Positions 57,127 to 64,000 of a DNA stretch of 64,000 bases are shown one piece after another. Within the stretch, counting starts at the first letter, position 1. Every line of letters starts with the position of its first letter. The notes under the pieces were generated by a model. It saw nothing but the letters and a program-made list of their open reading frames with translations, searched no databases and was not told where the DNA came from. A program made the position numbers and the translations under genes. The DNA lies in the NCBI GenBank assembly GCA_036936605.1, contig JAUPFV010000001.1:252580802-252644801 (forward strand). Reading direction: 5' to 3'. The stretch is from Limnanthes douglasii subsp. nivea (lineage: Eukaryota > Streptophyta > Magnoliopsida > Brassicales > Limnanthaceae).

Positions 57127-57134
57127 TATATAAA
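57127..57134 (+). promoter_or_regulatory. TATA box for the antisense gene of Tat-D
   Basis: TATATAAA, 328 bp inside the LTR and 94 bp before the accessory-gene ATG. Confidence 0.65.
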
Positions 57135-57227
57135 CCATTTTTTTCACTGTTTCATTATCTTTATCACTCTACAAATCTTTTATAGAGCTTTTCACCCTTT
57201 CTTTCAAAATTCTTCTTAGTTAGTTTT

Positions 57228-60190
57228 ATGTTCACGGCTAGAAATACTCTTGTAAAAGGCGGCTGGTTGCATCTGTCCGAATTAGAGAAGGCAAAGAAAG
57301 TTGAACGAGAGAGGCGAACTGCTACTGGTCTCCCAGTCTCCCCAGGCAAAAAGTCTGATAAACCATCCCAAGATGTTGATCAAGGATCATTTTTTATTAG
57401 AAATCTAACACCCAAACAATTGTTTAAACCCAATCTTTGACCAATCCCATCAGGCTCCTCTATTCAGGAGTCCCAACCTTTTACTACCCAAGAAAAAACA
57501 GTATCGAGCGTTAGAAAACCCTCCCCTTTTATTGCCATAGGGTGTGATATTGAAAAATATCCAGAGAAAACGAATCTACGTCGGACGACTCGTTTGGTGA
57601 AAACCCAAGCAACTGTCTCACAATCAAAGCCCTCCAAACCGGAGGCCTCTAAATCAGCATCTAAAGATAAATCCTCCGGATCAGAGAAATATATAAGAGC
57701 CCCAAGAGATAAGCCTCGCGGATCGGAGGCAACCAAAGTAGCTTTGCAAACGAAGTCCTCCGGAAATGAGCCCCAACCCGACACTAGGATTCTGGAAAAA
57801 ACTGGCGCTCAACCATCTGGACAGACCATTGAGCCATAAGCTGACACTCTTCCATCCACAACAAGTGATAAACCTTCCACAGTGATGAAAAACGTGATGG
57901 AAGATAGTATCGAAGAGGCCCCCTTCGAAACTGAAGCCTCAGGGAAAACTGGGGATGCTGCCTCTGACTGGAAAGGGAAAGGCAAAAAGAAGGTTGGAGT
58001 GGCTCATCCGGATCTTCCGGAGTTCTTGGAGGGAAAGGTAGGACCTTGCTTCCAGAAGGTCAACATGAAGTATTTGTTGGCCATGCAGAACATCAACTAT
58101 GTTTATACTCATATCGCAGAGCTGGGCCGGATTCAGACAAAGTGGGGGATCTCAGAGTCAGTGAAGGTGATGATTCCTATCACTCCGGAGACTCCAATGG
58201 ACTGCAAACCTAATGAAGTGGTCATCTACACCAAGCTGTTCAACTGGGGGCTCAGATTCCCCTTAGACGCAGAGATCGTCAAGTATTTTCACCTGATTAA
58301 GCTTTGCCCAAGCCAACTAAGTCCAAACGCTTGGTACTCCCTCCTTACTTGCATAATGGCATCGAGACTGTCTGGAATCCCTCTCCCTATGGAGAAATTT
58401 GCCGTTGTGGAAAGCTTGTGCAAAAATCATCACATCACATTCTATCACCACAACATAGGAGACAATTTCAAAGTGGTAGATGATTTGTTAGAGTCGGAGA
58501 AGAATTAAAAAACTCAATTCTTATTCATCAGTGGGTCATGGGAGAATGAGAGAAAGATCAAAGCCAAGATTAACCCTAGCATGCTCACTAATAGGTGGAA
58601 GAGTACATGTAAGTTCTTCAATCTTGTTTTTTTATTTTCTCCTTTTCACTTTACAACTATTCCACTTTTGAATCATTCATTACTTCCTTTTTAGTACTAC
58701 CGAAGGAGTATACCGGATACCTGGAGGAGGGGCAGACTACATGTGCCAAGTTAAACGCATAGGCCGCAGAATGTTGGGGGAACGCTTTCCACAACTGTTT
58801 TACTTCTGGAAATTTGGTGAGATCTCATTTGTGGAACACCACAGATCGGAGAGATCTCACATGGGAAGAATTGAACACACCACCTCCCCTAACTGTCATC
58901 CTCAAACAAACAAAGGAAAAAGATGGTAAACTGGCCTTGCCTTCTAGGGCCAAGGCTCCTAGCAAGATGAAGGGAAAGAAGAAAAAGGCTGTAGCAGAGG
59001 CAGTTCGGGTTGCTGCAGAAGAGACTGGTCCGGAGAACTAATGAGGGGAGAACCAGAGAGGAATCGATGCCTCCTCGCTCCAAGTGGTAGAAGATGAAAC
59101 TATCAAGGAGATAAGAGAAAAACCAAACCCACCAAAGCCTCTGATGAAAGACCAAAAACGGGGAGCGAGTAGCGATAAAAGGGCTGCCAAGAAGAAGAAG
59201 GTCACCTTAGGGGGAGAAATAACTTTTCGCCCTTCAGAGCTTCCTCCTCCACCAGCTCCTGCTGACCCTACCTTGGCAGAGAAAATTCGAACAGACTTGC
59301 AACTAGGAGAGGGCACCGTAGGGGGGGTTGACATCAAAGCCATTAAAGACATTGGTCTCTACTTCACCGATTCGGAGAAAGATGACTTCACTGGTCCTTT
59401 CTATCTTTCAGGTTCTTCCAACATGGTAACCGACAATGGTAAGTCTTTTTCCATTTTCGAAGACCAAGACACGGTATCCCATTCTCTTTTAGGTCATATC
59501 CAACCAGTACTCGATTTGGAGAGGCAGTTGAAAAATCAGTCCACCCTTATCAACTCCCTTAACACAGACAAAGAGACTCTGTCAACTAACCTCCTCAACG
59601 CTAACTAGAGCATTGAGGCACTGAAGAAGGAGCTTGAAGAGTTGAAGAAGGACAAGGAAGATCTGTCAACTAAGATGGCCACTTCGGAGAAAGCTAACAC
59701 TGAGCTCCAAAATAAGTGCTCCGGTTTGGAGAAAGATCTTTCCACCTTAAAGGAAGACGTGGAGACCAAAGATGGTGTCATTCAGTCCTTGTCCGGTGAA
59801 AAAACTTCTCTTGAAGAGGCTGTGTCTAAAGCAACCAAGGAGAAAGAAGACTTGGTGAAAGAGCAGGAACAAAGAATTCAGGCCAGCATCGATAAATACA
59901 CCAACGAGGTGATAGATTCCTTGGAAAAAAGGTATGCCGAAGTGGAGTCTGACATGGTACTTCTTTTCTACAAAATGTTTCCGAAGAGGATGCTTGGTAC
60001 CTTGTGGCAACATGTGGAGTATAAAGACATCCCATTCCATATGCTGGTAGGCGTGATAAAAAGGAACTACTCTAGTGGAATCGATTCTACCACCGATGAA
60101 GAAGAAGGAACCGGGGAGAGTTCAAACATTGAGCTCAAAGGCCCTAAGAAAGAAGGTGACACAGGAACATCCGAAGGGAATAAGCCCTGA
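57228..60190 (+). pseudogene. Antisense accessory gene of Tat-D: best-preserved copy
   Basis: Exon 1 57228-58608, intron 58609-58694, exon 2 58695-60190; 959 codons in a single frame without any frameshift, interrupted only by six stop codons (57438, 57837, 58506, 58760, 59039, 59606). N-terminus MFTARNTLVKGGW, then a basic Ser/Pro-rich region. The PF04195-like domain spans 57990-58608 (VIYTKLFNWGLRFPLDAE; SPNAWYSLLTCIMASRLSG). Exon 2 has a Lys-rich linker, a long coiled coil (59500-59990), the Trp motif LGTLWQHVEYKD (59992-60027) and an acidic tail (STTDEEEGTGESS). The TAG at 58760 is shared with Tat-A. The function is unknown; a nucleic-acid or Gag partner role is only a guess. Confidence 0.85.
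58609..58694 (+). other. Phase-1 intron of the Tat-D antisense gene
   Basis: 86 bp, GTAAGTTC...CTTCCTTTTTAG, a strong 5' site and a pyrimidine-rich 3' end. Exon 1 ends RWKST plus one base; exon 2 completes the codon and continues LPKEYTG, matching LPKEFSD of Tat-A. Confidence 0.85.
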
Positions 60191-60619
60191 GGTTTTTAAC
60201 TATCTTTTTTGCTTTCTTTATTTTGTGAACTATTAAAGTCCTTGGATGGCCAAGGTATTTTTTTAATTGTATCCGGTTTGAGTCCGGTTAAGCCTTTCAC
60301 AAGACTTAAAGGCCTTGGATGGCCAAGGCATATTTTGTGTTTTAATATCATTATCCGGTTTTTACCCGGACATGCTTATCTTACCCAATTTTTGCCTTGT
60401 TCAATACTTGCTTTCAATTTTAATGGCTAATGTTTAAAGAGCCCTTCTTTACTTTATAAATATTTAAGGTGAGAGTGTTTAAAATCTCTGATGACATGTA
60501 TTTAATGGTCATCATTCAACCAGATTAATCCGATCTGTCAAAGATCTTTAGTATTAAATTGAATACTTGAAAGGAGTTGTAATCAAATCACACTTAATAT
60601 GAAGGCATCATATTTCAAG
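60191..60619 (-). repeat. Spacer of Tat-D (inverted) with two CCTTGGATGGCCAAGG units
   Basis: Two units of about 75 bp contain the palindromic CCTTGGATGGCCAAGG (60240-60255, 60312-60327) and a nearby 'atccggttt'. They match the spacer of Tat-A in reverse orientation. The palindrome could form a hairpin in RNA. Confidence 0.7.
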
Positions 60620-61340
60620 GGTTAAACCCTGAGAATCTAGTTGATTCAATAACAAAGAAGAAGGCCATGACTTGGGATGATTTGCTGAATCAGGTAGGAA
60701 AGCAAATCAACATGGATGAAACAAAGAAGACTAGGGTACACATGCAAGTGAGGTCTGCCCCAGCTGCTCCAAACCAGAACCAGTCCGGATACAATGCCAA
60801 AAAAACTAGACAGGCGCTCAATAGGGCCAAAGAGACTCAATCCCACCAAATCCAACTCAAAGCCAACAGTCTAGAAATAAATGAGGACCTTGGGTCCAAC
60901 CGGAGTGGTTTGCTGAATTAAAGGAGAATGTGGCAACCATTTATGACAAAACTAAAGATGCGGTGCATTTTAGGAAGCCGGCAGCGCTTCAATCTCCTAG
61001 GGAAAGTTGTAATACTTGTTTTTGCCAATATCATCATGATATTGGCCACAACACCGAAGACTACATCGTTTTGAAACAAGAGGTGCAGAATCGTATTGAA
61101 AGTGGAAACATGCATGAGAATGCTCACCGGACTAGCCCAACGAATAATGTGGGGACATCTGCTCCAGAAGGGGCTATGGTAATCCTTGAAAGATTTGATG
61201 TCGAATCGGAGTATTTGGATCCTGATCCAACCCGTAATAAAGTGGGGGTTATAATAGAACAAACTAAGACAGTGTCCAGACTCATAAGCTTTTTTGAGTC
61301 ACTTACTATATTTGGGGGGGACATTATGATTTCATCGAGT
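60620..61340 (+). pseudogene. Gag C-terminal part of Tat-D
   Basis: It begins abruptly in mid-Gag (LVDSITKKKAMTWDD) at the inversion breakpoint and continues through KQINMDETKKTRVH to the zinc-knuckle-like CQYHHDIGHNTEDY, where the last Cys is Tyr. A frame change occurs near 60920. The capsid half is absent. From 60930 one frame runs through to protease. Confidence 0.85.
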
Positions 61341-61940
61341 CCTTCTTCAAGGAAGAGACATGTTCACACTCTAGCTACTCAGTTAGAGGGAGACATGTCT
61401 TCTTACCAGTCCCAAATTGCTTTTCCTTTCATTGTTTTTGATGAGGATGATTTAAGAAATATACTTGGGCCTCATGAGGATACTGTGGTGATAGGAGCTT
61501 CAATAGGGAGCGACGACATCAGGAGAATTCCGATTGACACTGGAAGCTCATCCAATATTCTCCTTTTAAGTTCTTATAAACAGATGAAGAATCCGGCAGT
61601 GATTCACCGTTCGAACAGATCTATTTTGGGCTTCATAGGGAGCTCTGCGGATGTAATCGGAGAATTTGAGGAGGTATTGTTGGGCAAAGGCCCTTTCAAA
61701 AAGATGGTCAGGGTACTATTCGTAGTGGTAGATTGCGCCCACGTGTTATAATATGATATTTGGGAGGTCCTGGCTCTCTAGGTGCATGTTGTGGCTTCAA
61801 CAGTCCATCAATGTTTAAAGTATGCAGTTCAAGGACAAGTGGGAGTTTTCCGGAGTAGCCAAAAGATAGCAAGAGAATGTTATGCAACTGCACTTGTTCT
61901 TAGAACTCTGGGGGAAATACGGATTAACGAAGATTAGCAG
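61341..61940 (+). pseudogene. Protease of Tat-D
   Basis: FPFIVFDEDDLRNI and the active site IDTGSSSNIL (about 61530-61560) are in the same frame as Gag, unlike Tat-A. A stop at 61749-61751 ends it (HVL), after which the remainder is readable in other frames. Confidence 0.85.
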
Positions 61941-62774
61941 TTGTTGGGGCCCTCTGGGGGTGAGGATGAAATTGATGACCCTAGAGAGACCCCTAGTGTT
62001 TTGATACCAATTAAAGAAGTTGAAACCCACTCTCTAGCTGAAGGAAAGAGTGTTAAAATTGGCTCCAAGATGGAACCAGAATTGAAGAAAATATTGTTGT
62101 CCTTTTTGGCAGATCACCAACATATTTTTGCTTGGTGCAATGCTGATGCGACTGGAGTACCTGCAAGCGTTATATCACACAAGTTGTCTATCCGGAGAGA
62201 TGTTGCACCTGTTATGCAAAGAAAGAGAGCTTTTTCTAAGGAGAAATCTGATGTAATAGTCCATGAAGTTGACCGGATTACCAAGATGGGACACATAAAT
62301 GAGTCTCAACATCCTATATGGACAGCCAACCTAGTGTTAGTAAAGAAAAAGAATGGGAAATGGCGTATGTGTATCGAATTTACTGACCTCAATAGAGCTT
62401 GCCCAAAATATCTCTATCCAAGCCCTCAGATAGATCAGTTGGTAGACTCCACATCTGGAAACAAGCTATTATCGTTCATGGATGCCTTCTCCGGTTATAA
62501 CCAGATACAGGTGAATCCGAAGGACCAAGAACACACTAACTTTGTTACACATATGGGTCTCCATTGTTACAAGGTGATGCCTTTTGTGTTGAAAAATGAT
62601 GGGGCTACTTATCTGAGGTTGGTGAACAAAGCATTTGCTGTTCAGATTGGGAGAAATATGGAAGTATATATCGATGATATGATGGTGAAAAGCTTATAAG
62701 AAGAGTTGCACCTAACTGATCTTCAAGAAACTTTTGCTAACTTGACAAAGGTTAATTTAAAATTGAATCCATAA
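61941..62774 (+). pseudogene. Reverse transcriptase of Tat-D
   Basis: KKKNGKWRMCIEFTDLNR, SFMDAFSGYNQIQV, KVMPFVLKNDGATY and YIDDMMVKS are present. TAA stops follow at 62697-62699 and at 62772-62774; the latter (NP-stop-KC) is the codon also lost in Tat-A. Confidence 0.9.
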
Positions 62775-64000
62775 AAATGTGTGTTTGGGGTGCAGTCCGG
62801 AAAATTTTTGGGTTGTAATAAGTGAAAAGGGGATACAGCCTGATCCAGACCAGCTTGATGCCCTATTAAAAATGGACCCTCCTCAAAATGTTAAAGAAGT
62901 ACAAAGGTTGACAGGAAGATTAGCTGCATTAAATCGTTTTATTTCAAGACCTTCGGACAAATGTGCCCTGTTTTTTCAGACCTTGAAAGGTGCTTAAGAC
63001 TTCAACTGGTCTCTACAGTGCGACCAGGCGTTTGATGAAATAAAAAAGCATTTGTCTTCTCCCAAAACCCTTTTTAAGCCTGTTGACGGAGAAACACTAT
63101 ATGCATACTTGGCTATGTCAGAAGGTGCTATAAGCGTAGTGTTGGTATGAGAGGTGGAAAATTATCCTTATCCGGTATACTATATTAGTAAGTGTCTGAT
63201 GGATCCTGAAAAGAGGTACCTAAAGCTTAAGAAGCTGACACTAGACCTAGTAATTGTTGCCAAAAAAATGAGGCCATAATTTTAGTCTCATTCCATCATC
63301 GTCCGAACATCTTTTCCTTTGAAGAATGTGCTTCATAAAGTAGACATATCAAGTAGGATGACCAAATGGTCAGTAGAGTTGGGTGATTATGACATTGATT
63401 TGGCTCCACGAACTGCAATTAAAGCTCAGTTTGTTGCTGATTTCTTAGTATAATTTCTTTCGAACAGAAGTACTAAACAAGCTACAGAAGAGAAACTAAA
63501 AAAGAGTGGGTTGTCCGGACAGATGGTGGATCAAGCACAATGGGTTGTGGAGCTGGGATTTGTTTAACCTCTCTGTATGGTGATAAGTTATACCATGCTA
63601 TATGCTTTGCTTTTAGGGCTTCTAACAATGAGTCTGAATATGAGGCAGCTATAGTTGGTCTAAAGTTAGCTTTTCTGTATGGGGCTAAAAGAGTTAGATT
63701 AATGAGTGATTCTCAGCTTCTTATCTACCATGCTCAAGCTCATTCTGAAGCCAAGAAGGAGCAGTTGATCAAATACTTAATCATTCATAAAGAAGTAGCA
63801 GTCAAATTCAAAAATGTTAGCTATGAGCATATTCCTAGATCCGAAAATACGCTGGTAGACTCCTTAGCAACCATAGCATACTCTGAGTCCTACCCATGGA
63901 TTCATGTACAAGAATGCCCATCCATACAACCAAATCAGAGCAAGGAAGAGGAGGAGAGCTTAAGTGTACAAGTGGTTCAGCCCAAAGATTTGAGATTTCC
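62775..64000 (+). pseudogene. RNase H and aRNH of Tat-D, cut by the window end
   Basis: After a small deletion near 62812, RNase H reads GRLAALNRFISRPSD up to a TAA at 62995-62997. The inter-domain segment absent from Tat-A (LGDYDIDLAPRTAIKAQ) is present near 63370-63430. aRNH starts near 63510 with RTDGGSSTMGCGAG and continues with NNESEYEAAIVGL, LMSDSQLLIYHAQ and LVDSLATIAYSES. The integrase would lie beyond 64000. Confidence 0.85.

Larger units (their letters stand above)
56420..60619 (-). mobile_element. Inverted 3' part of Tat-D (LTR, antisense gene, spacer)
   Basis: This 4.2-kb block is the reverse complement of the arrangement in Tat-A 5760-9949: LTR (56420-56799), accessory gene and spacer. 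At about 60616-60620 it joins a plus-oriented gag fragment of the same family at a point equivalent to about 1370 of Tat-A. In an intact element these regions would have the opposite relative orientation, so a rearrangement occurred. Confidence 0.9.

Noticed and set aside
1..64000. CRISPR arrays, operons, bacterial-type signals
   Set aside because: The tandem repeats have no spacer structure, and introns, tRNA-primed LTR elements and TATA boxes show a plant nuclear sequence.

Overview
This is a eudicot-type plant nuclear window: long AT-rich stretches, one host gene with five GT-AG introns, and most of the rest made of LTR retrotransposons, nested inside one another. The only intact host gene I can support is a Raf-like (STY13/MRK1-like) protein kinase at 12744-16635. 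I cannot name the species.

Layout. 1-9949: Ty3/gypsy element of the Tat lineage (Tat-A, plus orientation; its 5' LTR is cut by the window edge). 9950-12743: spacer with small repeats. 12744-16635: kinase gene. 17161-18323 and 23254-24426: remnant of a FAR1/MULE-like gene and its repeats, split by a Ty1/copia element (Cop-1, 18324-23253, TSD ATAAC). 24445-24593: tRNA-derived SINE with an 18-bp TSD. 25589-26200: DUF4283-like remnant, then a GGT-rich minisatellite. 27000-30450: decayed copia (Cop-2). 31564-47976: Tat-C (minus), whose 3' LTR is split by Tat-B (31806-40777, minus, TSD ACAAA); Tat-B's 5' LTR is in turn split by a hAT-like MITE (39919-40651, TSD CCTTCGCC). 48374-53240: left part of a further Tat element (Tat-E, minus) split by a gypsy deletion derivative (Gy-F, 49617-52572, TSD GATCC). 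53287-54290: copia LTR remnant and TTTGAT-rich DNA. 54300-56419: aRNH-INT fragment of a Tat element (Tat-G, plus). 56420-64000: Tat-D, a copy of the Tat-A family whose 3' third is inverted relative to its gag-pol (breakpoint near 60619).

Most notable system. Five Tat elements (A, B, C, D, E) carry, between integrase and 3' LTR, a long gene on the strand opposite to gag-pol. Each has its own TATA box 330-550 bp inside the 3' LTR. In A-D it encodes a protein of roughly 800-960 codons with a domain resembling the Pfam family 'putative gypsy type transposon' (PF04195), a basic linker, a coiled coil, a Trp-containing motif and an acidic tail. In those four it is split by a short GT-AG intron at the same site and in the same phase (phase 1). 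Because the intron is antisense to the genomic RNA, splicing of that RNA cannot remove it, which explains its survival through retrotransposition. Tandem repeats separate the convergent integrase and antisense genes. Accessory antisense genes are known from Tat elements such as maize Grande; the shared intron and promoter across several eudicot families in one locus is the part worth following up.

Other highlights: Tat-A and Tat-D share the same in-frame stops in RT and in the antisense gene, implying a defective source moved in trans. Tat-B and Tat-C both lack gag and protease, yet Tat-B has about 98% identical LTRs. Gy-F fuses gag, an in-frame 45-bp minisatellite and half an integrase. All identities quoted are by-eye counts.
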